A DNA stretch of 64,000 bases from DATLGB01 sp038232275 (GTDB taxonomy: Bacteria; Actinomycetota; Thermoleophilia; Solirubrobacterales; Solirubrobacteraceae), in assembly GCA_038232275.1 (NCBI GenBank), contig JBBSIC010000004.1, forward strand, positions 1 through 64,000, given 5' to 3'. The notes beneath the pieces were generated by a model that saw only the letters and a program-made list of their open reading frames with translations, was not told the DNA's origin and ran no database searches. Positions 54,063 through 62,899 of this stretch are shown here, piece by piece. The position numbers and the translations under genes are program-made. The stretch's first letter is position 1, and each line of letters starts with the position of its first letter.

Positions 54063-54890
54063 TCACTCCTCCAGCCGCTTGCGCATGAGCGCGTCGAGCT
54101 GCGCGCCGGTGAGAAACGCGCCGGCGGACAGGTAGAGGTACTCGAAGAGGACGATGACGGTGGCGAGGTTGCCAAAGATGCTCCCGTATTCGGCGATCCT
54201 GGTCGCATAGAGGCCGAAGGCGACCGAGGTCAGCACCCAGCAGAGCACGACGATTACCGATCCGATGCCCACGTACTGCGCGTCGGGATCGCGCTCCGCC
54301 GGTGCGAAGCGCACGAACATCGTCACCGTGGCGAACATCAGCACCACCGCGAGCGGCCAGCGCAGGAACCCGATCACGTCCCCGAGCAACTGGGTGACCG
54401 CGACGGCCGCCAGCAGCAGCAGGCCGGTGCCGATCGCCAGGAGGATCGAGACCGTGTAGCGCTCGCGGAAGCTGCGCTCGCGCTCGCATTCGTAGATGCG
54501 GTCGAAGACGCCCATGATCGCGCGCACCGCGCCGGACATCTCCCACACCGTGACGACGGCGCCGATCGTGATCCAGAAGCCCTGCTTGGCGGTGAGGACC
54601 TTGAGCACGGTCGCATCGATCACGCCGAACAGGGCGATCGAGGTCGAGTCCCGTAGCTGCGGCACGACGTGGCTGGTGTAGTAGTCCTCGAGGCCCAGGA
54701 AGCCGAGCAGCCCGAGCGCGAACAGGGTCAGCGGGATCAGCGCGAAGAGCACCTGGAAGGCGATCGCGCTGGCGTAGGTGAGGATGTCGTTGCGCTCGTA
54801 GCCATCCATCACGTCCTTGAGCACGCCGCGCGCCGTGGCGGTCCGCGCCTGAACGCGCAGGCGCTGGAAGGTGTGGGCGAGGGAGGCCAT
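54063..54890 (-). CDS. YihY/BrkB-family membrane protein
   Basis: A 275-residue protein with six membrane helices. The family marks are NDILTYASAIAFQVLFALIP and SILLAIGTGLLLLAAVAV near the middle, and YLYLSAGAFLTGAQLDALM near the end. The family includes the mis-named ribonuclease BN and the putative virulence factor BrkB; its true function is unclear. It is the last gene before the convergent SigJ-like gene, separated by 127 bases without features. Confidence 0.88.
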   Translation of the reverse strand: MASLAHTFQRLRVQARTATARGVLKDVMDGYERNDILTYASAIAFQVLFALIPLTLFALGLLGFLGLEDYYTSHVVPQLRDSTSIALFGVIDATVLKVLTAKQGFWITIGAVVTVWEMSGAVRAIMGVFDRIYECERERSFRERYTVSILLAIGTGLLLLAAVAVTQLLGDVIGFLRWPLAVVLMFATVTMFVRFAPAERDPDAQYVGIGSVIVVLCWVLTSVAFGLYATRIAEYGSIFGNLATVIVLFEYLYLSAGAFLTGAQLDALMRKRLEE

Positions 54891-54943
54891 CGCGAGCCGC
54901 GTCTACCCCGGCGACCTGCGTCGGTACTCCGCCGCGGACGGTT

Positions 54944-54976
54944 TCGATGCGACCCGCCCTGTGCGGGTCGCATCGA
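54944..54976. terminator. Strong hairpin between yihY-like gene and PepSY remnant
   Basis: CGATGCGACCCGC (54945-54957) pairs perfectly with GCGGGTCGCATCG (54963-54975) around a 5-base loop, and one more T-A pair extends the stem. It lies directly downstream of the minus-strand PepSY remnant and upstream of the yihY-like gene. No T-tract follows. The stem is stable enough to act as a terminator or RNA-end stabiliser. Confidence 0.65.
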
Positions 54977-54997
54977 GCCCGGGCGTCTACCCGCCGC

Positions 54998-55409
54998 TCA
55001 CGGGTGCTGCATCGATGCCACGGACGTGACGTTGAAGTCCTTGTCGACGTAGACGACGACCTCGGACCCGTCGGCCTTGCGCACATGCGCCTCGTAGGGC
55101 GAGCCGGTGTCGCCGTCGGTCTCGGTGCGCTCGACGGTGCCACCGGAGACCTTCCTCGGCAGCCGCCTTCACCTTGGCGGCGTCGGCCGACGACAGGGCC
55201 TGCTCCTGCTTGCCGTCGGCGCCGGTGTGGCGGCCGCGGGGCCCGAGGTCGGGGGGCATGCCCTGGCCGTTGGGCGGCGCCGGCCGGCTCTGCGCGGACG
55301 GCGATGACGAGGACGAGCTCTTCGACGCGGCGCTCGAGATCGCCGCGCCGCCCAGCGCGAGCGCGACACAGGCGCCGGCGTAGGCGAGGATTCTGGTGGG
55401 GCGGGACAT
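54998..55409 (-). pseudogene. Exported PepSY-like protein broken by a frameshift
   Basis: From ATG 55409 the frame encodes a signal peptide (AGACVALALGGAAISSAAS), a Ser/Pro-rich linker and DAAKVKAAAE. Near 55160 the frame is lost; in another frame the protein continues VSGGTVERTETDGDTGSPYE, AHVRKADGSEVVVYVDKDFN and a stop at 54998. This C-terminal part matches PepSY domains (small extracytoplasmic inhibitory or metal-binding domains). A one-base indel in the run ggcggctgccgaggaagg accounts for it. A sequencing error cannot be excluded. Confidence 0.7.
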
Positions 55410-55503
55410 CGGTTCTACCTCCTGGTGGTTGGGGGAGCCCGATCCTGCGCCCTAACCCTCAGGGCCGCGCGGCAGCCGCCTGAGGATCTGCTAGGAACCA
55501 CCC

Positions 55504-56118
55504 ATGCTCGACCCCAACCAGCATGACCGCTTCGTCATGCGCCAGCGCGTGAAGCTCGTCATCAACCAGTACGTCTTCTCGGTTCCCGAGGGCGAGGACG
55601 ATGACGGCGAGCCGTTTTGCTTCGTCGAGCAGAAGCGCTTCAAGTTCAAGGAGGACATCCGCTTCTTCACCGACGAGGGCAAGACGCAGGAGCTGTTGAA
55701 AATCCTCGCGCGCCAGCGCTTCGACCCGCGGGCCCGCTACGACGTCACCGACCCGGCCGGCGTCAAGGTCGGGGAGATCCAGAAGGTCTTCGGGGCCTCG
55801 CTGCTGCGCTCGACGTACACGCTCTTCGACGCCGGCGGTGTCGAAGTGGCCACCGTCCGCGAGAAGAGCATGCCCAAGGCGCTCTTCCGCCGCCTGGTCG
55901 GCTTCGTCCCGTACGTCGGCAACTACGCCGACTGGCTCCCGATCGCCTACGACTTCGAGTTCGTCCACGGGGACGAGGTCCTCGGCGAGCACCGCCGCCG
56001 CCGCTGGAAGTGGCGCGACATCTACGACATGGACTTCACGGCCGATCCAGACCACCGGCTCGACCGGCGGCTCGTGCTGGCCACCGCCGTCGGGCTCGAC
56101 GCGCTGCAGGCGCGCTAG
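55504..56118 (+). CDS. LURP-one-related/tubby-like family protein
   Basis: A 204-residue soluble protein. VMRQRVKLVINQYVFSVPEG, then the ordered strands EDIRFFTDEGKTQELLKI and VGEIQKVFGASLLRSTYTLF fit the LURP-one-related family, a tubby-like beta barrel linked to phospholipid scramblases. An acidic tract after the first strands (EGEDDDGE) is notable. It stands alone with an ATG start. No cofactor motif is visible. The role is unknown. Confidence 0.75.
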   Translation: MLDPNQHDRFVMRQRVKLVINQYVFSVPEGEDDDGEPFCFVEQKRFKFKEDIRFFTDEGKTQELLKILARQRFDPRARYDVTDPAGVKVGEIQKVFGASLLRSTYTLFDAGGVEVATVREKSMPKALFRRLVGFVPYVGNYADWLPIAYDFEFVHGDEVLGEHRRRRWKWRDIYDMDFTADPDHRLDRRLVLATAVGLDALQAR

Positions 56119-56203
56119 CGCACCACCTTGACCGCCTCACGGCGGTCGTCTGGCACGGGAACGCTCTCCGGGCCTTCGGCCCGCCCAGCGCTGGCCGGGC
56201 TGC

Positions 56204-56839
56204 CTATCGCTGCAGCAGCTTGGCCGGACCGCCGCCGGCCTGGATCTCGTCAACCCGGTCCATCACGAGATCGGCGATCTCCTTGACCTTCTTGCCTGCC
56301 GCGTCCCGCGCCTGCTGGCGGTCCGCCTCGTCGGTCACGACGTAGGCCCAGCCGCCTCCCACGCCGCCGAGCACCGCGAGCCGCCGGCCGGTCTTGATGA
56401 GCCGGCCACCGCCCTTGCGCAGCCGCCCGCGCCGCAGAGACCCATCTGCGGCGGCGATCCCCGCCATCGCCCGTCCGAGCTGCTTTGACGTCTTGTCCAC
56501 TCTCATCGCCCGCCTTCCCAAAACGATCGAACCCTTGTTGCGCCGCCCGGGGACGACGACCCCCCCGGCCGCCACGAAGCCCACGACGGCCGCCCCCTGC
56601 TGGAGCTGGTCCTCGTGGCCTGCCGCGTAGCCGCGCCAGTCCAGCTTCGCGCGCCAGTCCGTGTGGATGAGCTCAAGCGCCTGCTCCGGGAGGAGCTCCT
56701 CCCAGTCCTCAGGGATGCTGCGAACGGTTGCGACGGTCTGGCGAGCGGCGTTGGATGCGTCCGTCACGCCCTTGGATATCCCGGCTCGGTGGTGCTCGAG
56801 CGAGCGGAGTACCTCGTCTTTGCTCCGAGTCGCGCTCAC
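56204..56839 (-). CDS. Basic hypothetical protein of a three-gene envelope operon
   Basis: A 211-residue protein with an N-terminal helical part (VTDASNAARQTVATV), a hydrophobic helix near residue 95 (GAAVVGFVAAGGVVVPG), and a long Arg/Lys/Gly-rich middle. A second hydrophobic segment (LAVLGGVGGGWAYVV) sits near residue 165. GTG 56839 overlaps the holin-like gene stop. No family was recognised. Confidence 0.6.
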   Translation of the reverse strand: MSATRSKDEVLRSLEHHRAGISKGVTDASNAARQTVATVRSIPEDWEELLPEQALELIHTDWRAKLDWRGYAAGHEDQLQQGAAVVGFVAAGGVVVPGRRNKGSIVLGRRAMRVDKTSKQLGRAMAGIAAADGSLRRGRLRKGGGRLIKTGRRLAVLGGVGGGWAYVVTDEADRQQARDAAGKKVKEIADLVMDRVDEIQAGGGPAKLLQR

Positions 56840-57246
56840 CTGCGGAAGGCTCCTCGTATCTTGCCGGCCTGGTCGATCGCCTGGGTCGGCAGCGGCGGCA
56901 TCGCTCCACGCGACGTGCTCCAGGCGCCCCTCAGGAACACTGCCGCCGCGACGAAGAGCACCACCGCGATCAGTGCGAAGCCGATCCACGGGTGATCGCT
57001 GAAGACGTAGTCGGCTAGCAGGAACGCGAGGGCGAACGAGGCCACCAGCATGCCGGTGAGCGCGGCCGTGAACCCGACGATCGCCCGGACGAGGCCACCG
57101 GCGAGGAGCGGCAGCTTCTCGACCATCTCCAGGCGGGCGAGCGTGAGCTCCTCGGAGAGGAGGTGCACCGAGTGATCGGCGACGCGCTCGACGGCGTCGA
57201 TGAACGCCTCGCCGGACTGGGTGACGTCCTCGACGACCGGGCTCAC
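56836..57246 (-). CDS. Holin-like membrane protein (actinobacterial Holin-X type)
   Basis: A 136-residue protein with two central membrane helices (AIVGFTAALTGMLVASFALA and GFALIAVVLFVAAAVFL) preceded by an amphipathic N-terminal helix region LLSEELTLARLEMVEKLPLL. This layout resembles the phage holin-superfamily III or actinobacterial Holin-X group. In chromosomes such proteins may help control membrane stress or autolysis. Its stop overlaps the start of the next gene downstream (56839) and its start meets the stop of the 59-residue gene. Confidence 0.7.
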   Translation of the reverse strand: MSPVVEDVTQSGEAFIDAVERVADHSVHLLSEELTLARLEMVEKLPLLAGGLVRAIVGFTAALTGMLVASFALAFLLADYVFSDHPWIGFALIAVVLFVAAAVFLRGAWSTSRGAMPPLPTQAIDQAGKIRGAFRR

Positions 57247-57422
57247 CGTACGACGCGCTTCACAACCTTGCCGACGGCGAAACCGGCGACGAAGGCATTG
57301 GCGACTGAGGCGAGCGGTTCCTTCCGCAGGGCATCCGGACGGGCGTCACGCACCTGGTCAGGCAGGTGAGCCAGGGTCGAGCCGAGCCGCTGCCGAAGGT
57401 CTTGTAGCTGAGGGGCAGGCAT
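57243..57422 (-). CDS. Small hypothetical protein (59 aa), first gene of envelope operon
   Basis: A 59-residue protein starting MPAPQLQDLRQRLGSTLAHL, ending with a hydrophobic and basic stretch ANAFVAGFAVGKVVKRVVR. It overlaps the holin-like gene by four bases at its stop, placing it first in a three-gene operon. No family was recognised. The ATG at 57422 is used; a strong ribosome site is not seen. Confidence 0.55.
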   Translation of the reverse strand: MPAPQLQDLRQRLGSTLAHLPDQVRDARPDALRKEPLASVANAFVAGFAVGKVVKRVVR

Positions 57423-57528
57423 CGGCGGAGTCGAAATGTATGCATACCGGCCTGCCGGTTCAAATAGAACATTTTCCATGGAGTCAGAACCAAAGACCTA
57501 TGAATACGCGATACGTTTCCGGCTTCCC

Positions 57529-58371
57529 ATGACCGTCCAGGACACTGTCGCGCGCACCGGTCCGCGCAAGCTGCTCGCTCTCGACGGCGGCGGGATCCGC
57601 GGCCTCATCTCGATCGAGGTGCTCGCCGAGATCGAGCGCACGCTGCAAGGCCGGCTCGGCCGGGACGACACATTCGTGTTGTCGGACTACTTCGACTATG
57701 TGTCAGGAACGAGCACCGGCGTGGTCGTCGCGACGTGCATCGCGGTGGGCATGCGGGTGGACGAGATCCGCGCGTTCTACGTCGACCACGGCGAGCAGAT
57801 GTTCGACGAGGCGAGCCTGTTGCGACGCTGGCGCTCCCACTACGAGGACGAGCAGTTCGCCGGCCTGCTCAAGACGGTCCTCGGGAAGGAAACGACGCTC
57901 GGCAGCGAGAAGCTGCGCATCCTGTTGATGATCGTCATGCGCAACGCGAGCACGGACTCGCCCTGGCCGCTGTCGAACAACCCGGCGGCGCTCTACAACC
58001 AGCGCGACCGTGAGGCGTCCAACCTCGACCTGCCGCTGTGGCAGCTCATCCGCGCCAGCACGGCCGCGCCGACGTTCTTCCCGCCCGAGGTCATAGATGT
58101 CGGAGACACCGGGCCGGCGGTCTTCGTCGACGGCGGCGTCACCGTCTACAACAACCCGGCCTTCCAGCTGTTCCTAATGGCCGAAGCTCCTCACCTACAT
58201 GCGCTACAACGCCGAGCTGTCGGCTGACTGGCTTGCGGATCACGGCCTGGGCAGGATCGAGGCGAAGCAGATCCAGCTATGGACTCGACGGACCACATCC
58301 CCGAGCTGCGGGCCGTCGGCGAGGCGCTGGCCAAGAGCGTCGCGCCGGGGCACTTCGACGGGTTCGTCTAG
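57529..58371 (+). pseudogene. Patatin-like phospholipase, truncated and frameshifted
   Basis: The N-terminal 220 residues keep the patatin motifs: oxyanion-hole KLLALDGGGIRGLISIEVLA, nucleophile YVSGTSTGVVV (Ser in GxSxG) and the dyad Asp in FVDGGVTVYNNPA. The middle of the family is then missing. Two frame changes lead to KLLTYMRYNAELSADWL and to DSTDHIPELRAVGEALAKS with a stop at 58369-58371. Patatins hydrolyse membrane lipids, and some act as effectors in nucleotide-triggered defence. A large internal deletion plus frameshifts make this inactive. Confidence 0.85.
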
Positions 58372-59621
58372 AGGCCGCGATCCCCCGAGCAGCGGGTCGA
58401 TGATGGCGGCGGGGTCGCCGGCGTCGCGCAGCAAGGCCAGCTGACGGCCGGCGGACTTGCGCTGCTGGTCGGTGAGCGGGGCCGCCCGCGCGTACAGCTC
58501 GGACGGGGTCTCGGGCGGCGTGCCGCCCAGCAGCTGCTCGTGCGAGATCCCCTCGAGCAGGCGGCCGGCCTCGGCCTCGGCCGCCTCGTCGAGCGCCGGC
58601 AGGACGATGTCCTCCATCTCCGGCCCGACGTTTGCGAAGACGGGGCTGTCGACGCGCTTTAGTCCGACGTCGGCCAGGACCTCACGCAGGCGCTTGATCG
58701 CCGCGACCGCGTGCGCGTCGCTGATCCGGCGGGCGGTGCGCTCGTACTGGTGCAGCGGGATGCGCTTGACGTCGAATGGGCTCGTGACCCACTTCGGCCC
58801 GATCAGCACGGTGCCCGAGCGCCGCCAGGCGTGACGCAGGCCGATCTCCCACATCACGTTGGGGTTGAGCATCGCGAGGCCGGCGTTCACGAGCTTGGAG
58901 CGGTTGAGGTGGCGCAGCATCGCGTGGTCGATCGCCTCGAGCAGGGCGTCCGTGTCGGCCCGCACCGGGCGGTAGCCGGCGTCGATCAGCGTGGGCGTCA
59001 TGATCCGCGTGTAGGAGAGGTCGGCCTCGAACTGCTTCCAGCCGCGCTCGGGGTAGGGCTTCAGGCCGAAGGGCATGGCGACGAAGGCCGGCTCGGACGC
59101 CTCGCGCGGGCGCGCGGGATCGACCTCGAGCACGAGCCGGCTGCGGGCCTCGTGGTAGGCCAGCAGCTCCTCGGTGTGGTCGGTATCGTCGCGTGCGCGG
59201 GGCGTCCTCACCGCCAGCACGACGAGCTCCTCCTCGTCCTCGAGCTGGGCCTCCGCGGTCGACGAGATGCTCCTCGTGACCGCCCGGTAGCTCGCCTCCT
59301 CTCCGTCCGCGAGCGGGACCTCCGCGACGGTCACCGACGGGAGGTCGAGCTGCGTGTCGTACTTGAGCTCCCACGCGTGGCCCTTGTCGGCGACCGAGCT
59401 GGTGCGAAACGCCGCGCGAGTCCCCGCCAGCCGCACCTGCACGGGCACGTTGGACCGCGTCGCCGCTCGATCACGAGCAGGTCCGCCCCCGCGGCCGCGC
59501 TCCCCACGACCAGGCGCGGGCGCAGCCCCGCCACGACGCGCTCGATCTGCTCGGAGACGAACGCCACGTTGTCCTCGGGGAGGTCGGCCCCGGGCCGCCG
59601 GCCTGCGTAGACGACGATCAT
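58240..59621 (-). pseudogene. SLOG-like N-terminal domain protein, frameshifted and fused at its 3' end
   Basis: From ATG 59621 the protein starts MIVVYAGRRPGADLPEDN and GLRPRLVVGSAAAGADLLVI, a SLOG-type Rossmann sensor (nucleotide-ligand binding). Near 59460 the frame breaks and continues VPVQVRLAGTRAAFRTSSV in the next. Downstream is a second conserved part with AFVAMPFGLKPYPERGWKQF, DLSYTRIMTPTLIDAGYRPV and NPNVMWEIGLRHAWR. The last 45 residues lie antisense to the patatin remnant, so the natural C terminus is lost. Proteins of this architecture are predicted to sense nucleotides; activity is unlikely here. Confidence 0.7.
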
Positions 59622-59672
59622 CGGTTGCGGGCGATCCTCGCACACCGGTCGTCTCTATCCTCCGCCGTGCTC

Positions 59673-60713
59673 ATGGGAAGCGCCGTCAAGATCGCGGTCG
59701 TCGGCGGGGGCTACGGGGCCAAGGTCGTCCTGCCCGTGCTCTGCGAGCTCGACGAGTTCGAGCCGGTCGCGGTGTGGTCGCGCCGGGCCGGGCGCGCCCG
59801 CGAGCTGGCCGACGAGGCCGGCGTGGCGCTCGGGACGTCTGACCTCGACGAGCTGCTCGGCGCCCCCGGCCTCGAGGCCGTGCACGTGGCGGCGCCGGTG
59901 ACCATGCACGCCGAGGTGGCGACCGCGGCGGCGCAGCGGGGGCTGCACGTCCTGTGCGAGAAGCCGCTGGCGGCCGACCTCGCCGAGGCGCGCCGCGTCG
60001 CGGCGGCGATCGCGGAGGCCGGCGTCGTCGGCGCGGTCAACTACGGCCGCCGCTTCCAGGTCGCGCGCGAGCGGCTGATCGAGCGCGTCCGCGAGGTTGC
60101 AGGGCGCCCGCGGATGATCTCGGTCTCGCTCGTCTTCTCCGACCACGCCGAGCCCGACTCGCGGCCGTTCACCTGGGTCCAGGACGCCGGGATGGGCGGC
60201 GGCCGGCTCCAGGGCTACGGCGTCCACGACCTCGACCTGCTGCTGGAGGCGTTCGGCGAGGTCGAGGCCGTGGCCGCCGCAACCGACGTCGGGGTCGCAG
60301 AGCGCGCCGACGCCGAGGGCGTCGTGCGCAGCGTGACCGCGGAGGACGCCTACGCGATCCTGCTGCGCTTCGCCGCAGGTGGCCTGGCGGTCGTCAGCCT
60401 CGTCGCCACCGCCCGCCACGAGCGCGGCGACGTGATCGAGGTCCACGGCGCCGACGGGACGGTCTCACTCGACGCCGACCGCCGGCTGTGGTGGGGGCGC
60501 GCCGGAGGCGAGCTCGAGTGCGAGGGCCCGCTGGAGGCCAGCTCCCGCGACGCCTTCGCCCGCGTCGCGCGCAACTTCTGGGCGTCGATCCGCGAGGGGG
60601 CGCCACCGGACCCGTCACTGGACGAGGCGCTCCGTGTGCAGGCGATCCTCGACGCCGTGCGGCTGGCCGACAAGGAGCGCCGCTGGGTCGAGATGCGGGA
60701 GCTGACCGCCTGA
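59673..60713 (+). CDS. Gfo/Idh/MocA-family oxidoreductase
   Basis: A 346-residue NAD(P)-dependent sugar or inositol-type dehydrogenase. The Rossmann motif is KIAVVGGGYGAKVVLPVL, then the classic EKP motif in HVLCEKPLAADLAEA, and the catalytic His region is GYGVHDLDLLLEAFGEVEAV (D-x-x-x-H region). The C-terminal domain forms the substrate site. ATG 59673 is used. The SLOG-like gene is divergent and 51 bases away. The substrate is not shown. Confidence 0.9.
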   Translation: MGSAVKIAVVGGGYGAKVVLPVLCELDEFEPVAVWSRRAGRARELADEAGVALGTSDLDELLGAPGLEAVHVAAPVTMHAEVATAAAQRGLHVLCEKPLAADLAEARRVAAAIAEAGVVGAVNYGRRFQVARERLIERVREVAGRPRMISVSLVFSDHAEPDSRPFTWVQDAGMGGGRLQGYGVHDLDLLLEAFGEVEAVAAATDVGVAERADAEGVVRSVTAEDAYAILLRFAAGGLAVVSLVATARHERGDVIEVHGADGTVSLDADRRLWWGRAGGELECEGPLEASSRDAFARVARNFWASIREGAPPDPSLDEALRVQAILDAVRLADKERRWVEMRELTA

Positions 60714-60719
60714 GGCTCG

Positions 60720-61406
60720 TCAGATGGCGTGGGGCAGCAGCAGCGCGCGGCACTCCATCCCGACGGTGCTGTCCAGCGCGGCCAGGAAGGCGCCCGTCAG
60801 GCTGCGGTGCTCGCGCAGGTGCCACAGCACCTCCGAGCGGATCCACGCGGCGTCGCGCGCACGCTCGATGCTCCAGATGGCCGCGGCGTCGTCGACTGGG
60901 GCGACGGCGTGGTCGAGCTCCTTGACGGCGCCGGTCAAGAGCCACTTCTTCGTCTCTGCCTCGAGGGCGCCCAGGATCGAGTTGACCGCGTCATAGTCGG
61001 CGTGCTGCGGGCAGTCGCCGGTGGGGACGACATCCAGCGCCTGGCAGGTGTCGACGACGCCCACGGCCAGGTCGTGGCCGATGTGCGCGTTCATGCCCGC
61101 CAGCGCGAACTGCAGCGGCGCGATCCGGCGGTCGTGGCGGGCGTCGAACAACGGCGCCCAGCAGCGCGCGGGGCTGGCTCCCGAGTCGACGGCGTCGAGC
61201 GCGTCGAAGTAGCGGTTTCCGAAGACGACGTCGAGCTGCTCGAGAAACGGCGGCGCCTTCGGGGTACCCGCGCCGCAGTAGTCGCGTACCGCGAGCGTGA
61301 CGTCGCGGTACAGGCGGTTGAACCAGCGCACGCCGTCGTCCGCCGGCAGCGTGTCATCGAGGCTGTTCAGGCGCGCGATGACCTCGTCGATCGTGGTGGC
61401 AGGCAC
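60720..61406 (-). CDS. DUF5995-like protein
   Basis: A 228-residue soluble protein with the N-terminal helix IDEVIARLNSLDDTLPADDG, then WFNRLYRDVTLAVRDYC, ALAGMNAHIGHDLAVGVVDT and the C-terminal EVLWHLREHRSLTGAFLAAL. These match the DUF5995 pattern found mostly in actinobacteria; its function is unknown. The gene converges with the oxidoreductase (6 bases apart). Confidence 0.75.
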   Translation of the reverse strand: MPATTIDEVIARLNSLDDTLPADDGVRWFNRLYRDVTLAVRDYCGAGTPKAPPFLEQLDVVFGNRYFDALDAVDSGASPARCWAPLFDARHDRRIAPLQFALAGMNAHIGHDLAVGVVDTCQALDVVPTGDCPQHADYDAVNSILGALEAETKKWLLTGAVKELDHAVAPVDDAAAIWSIERARDAAWIRSEVLWHLREHRSLTGAFLAALDSTVGMECRALLLPHAI

Positions 61407-61433
61407 AGCGCCACACTAGCCCGGGGACGTAGC

Positions 61434-61560
61434 CTCCAGGACCTGGGACTCGCGATCGTCGACGCCCTCGCGCGCGCCGAGGGTGGCCGCGCTGGCGTCA
61501 ACAATCGGCCGGGTGGAGGCGGCGACGCGTGGCTGACGCTGCCGCCCGCACCGAGAATCA
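61434..61560 (+). pseudogene. Histidine kinase C-terminal fragment (HATPase)
   Basis: Between the DUF5995-like gene and the dienelactone hydrolase a plus-strand frame reads QDLGLAIVDALARAEGGRAG followed by VNNRPGGGGDAWLTLP. This is the last part of an ATP-binding kinase domain (G2-box and terminal strand, GLGLAIV-A-A-HGG). The rest of the kinase is not here, and the frame runs on without a proper stop. It is the decayed tail of a sensor histidine kinase gene. Confidence 0.6.
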
Positions 61561-61619
61561 GCACCAGACTCTGTCGAGCGTGGTGGCGGGCACCCGTCAG
61601 GGGGCTTGCCACGATCAGG

Positions 61620-62369
61620 TCAGCTCGGCGGGAGAGTGCGGCTCAGCAGCGCGAAGAGCTCCGTGAAGTGCCGCTCGGACGGGGCTTCGTCGTAGGCGGC
61701 GGTGTCGGACATCGTGTAGCCGTGCAGCGCGCCTTCGTACAGCTCGGAGCGGTAGCGCACGTCCCCCTCGTCGAGCGCGCGATCGAGGACGGCGATGTGC
61801 TCCGGCGTCATGTTCTGGTCCTGATCGGCGTGACCGAAGTAGACCTCGGCCCGCAGGTCGCCGGCGGAGCGGTGCGGGCTGTCCGGCTTGTCGCTGACCA
61901 GGCCTCCGCCGTGGAAGCCGGCGAGCCCCGCCACGCGGTCGGCATGGGCGGCCGCGATGCGCCAGCCCATCCGCGCGCCGAAGCAGTAGCCGGTGATCCC
62001 CACCGGTCCTGGCGCCTCGCGGGACAGGAGGTCCAGGTACGCGGCGCCGTCGCGCACCATCGTCTCCGGGCCCAACTGCTGCATAAGCGGCCGCACGGCT
62101 TGCATGAAGCGCGCCCGGTTGTCCGGGTCGGTGAAGTCGGGCAGCGGGAGCACCGGCGCCCGCCCGGCGCGGTAGAAGACGTTCGGCGCGAGCACGACGT
62201 AGCCCCGCGCCGCGATGCGATCCGCCATCGCCTCGATGCGTGGACGCAACCCGAGCGCGTCCATCACGAACAGCACCCCCGGGTGCGGGTCGTCGTCGTC
62301 CGGCCGGGCCAGGTAGGCGTCGGCCACGCCATCCGCCGTCGTCACGTCCACCGTCGTCGCGTTGCCCAC
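61620..62369 (-). CDS. Dienelactone hydrolase-family protein
   Basis: A 249-residue alpha/beta hydrolase. The nucleophile Cys is in GPVGITGYCFGARMGWR, the catalytic Asp is in EVYFGHADQDQNM and the catalytic His in YEGALHGYTM, the set for carboxymethylenebutenolidase-type enzymes. It also keeps GVLFVMDALGLRPRIEAMAD near the start. The start is GTG 62369, inside an otherwise open frame; the N-terminal residues are VGNATTVDV. It is divergent from the glnB gene by about 175 bases. Confidence 0.88.
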   Translation of the reverse strand: MGNATTVDVTTADGVADAYLARPDDDDPHPGVLFVMDALGLRPRIEAMADRIAARGYVVLAPNVFYRAGRAPVLPLPDFTDPDNRARFMQAVRPLMQQLGPETMVRDGAAYLDLLSREAPGPVGITGYCFGARMGWRIAAAHADRVAGLAGFHGGGLVSDKPDSPHRSAGDLRAEVYFGHADQDQNMTPEHIAVLDRALDEGDVRYRSELYEGALHGYTMSDTAAYDEAPSERHFTELFALLSRTLPPS

Positions 62370-62545
62370 CTCGCGATTATACGAACGGGCTCGCTTACCA
62401 CCGCGGCGCCGCCGGGCGTCTATCCACCGGGCCAAACCCGCCGGGGGAAAAATCACCGCCGGGACATTCTCGGGGCGCCGCCGGCCCCGGAGGATTGGGC
62501 GCGGAGCGTCGCTCGCTCGTCACGCTGCCCCTGGGGGACTGCACC

Positions 62546-62899
62546 TTGAAGCTCATCATCGCCATCGTTCGTCCGGAGAAGGCGAACGACGTCTTGGAGT
62601 CGCTGTACCGGGCGGAGGTGCGCGGTGTCTCGATGAGCCGCGTCCAGGGCCACGGCGGCGAGCTCGAGCGCGTCGAGACCTACCGCGGGACGACGGTCAA
62701 GATGGAGCTCGCGAAGAAGGTGCGCTTAGAGATCGCCGTGTCCGACGAGTTCGTGGACCGGACGATCGAGGCGCTCGAGACCGGCGCCCGGACCGGCGAG
62801 GTGGGCGACGGCAAGATCTTCGTCGTCGGGCTCGAGCGGGCGATCCGCATCCGCACCGGCGAAGGCGACCGGGCGGCCGTGACGCCGGTGGACCCATGA
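62546..62899 (+). CDS. glnB: PII nitrogen-regulatory protein with Val at position 51
   Basis: A 117-residue PII signal protein that binds ATP, ADP and 2-oxoglutarate. It is seen in KLIIAIVRPEKANDVLESLY and the ligand segment GDGKIFVVGLERAIRIRTGE. The T-loop reads VETYRGTTVKMELAKK, in place of YRGAEY, so position 51, where PII proteins are modified at Tyr, is Val. A TTG start at 62546 is preceded by ggggga. Its stop overlaps the transporter start by four bases, so the pair is coupled. Confidence 0.9.
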   Translation: MKLIIAIVRPEKANDVLESLYRAEVRGVSMSRVQGHGGELERVETYRGTTVKMELAKKVRLEIAVSDEFVDRTIEALETGARTGEVGDGKIFVVGLERAIRIRTGEGDRAAVTPVDP

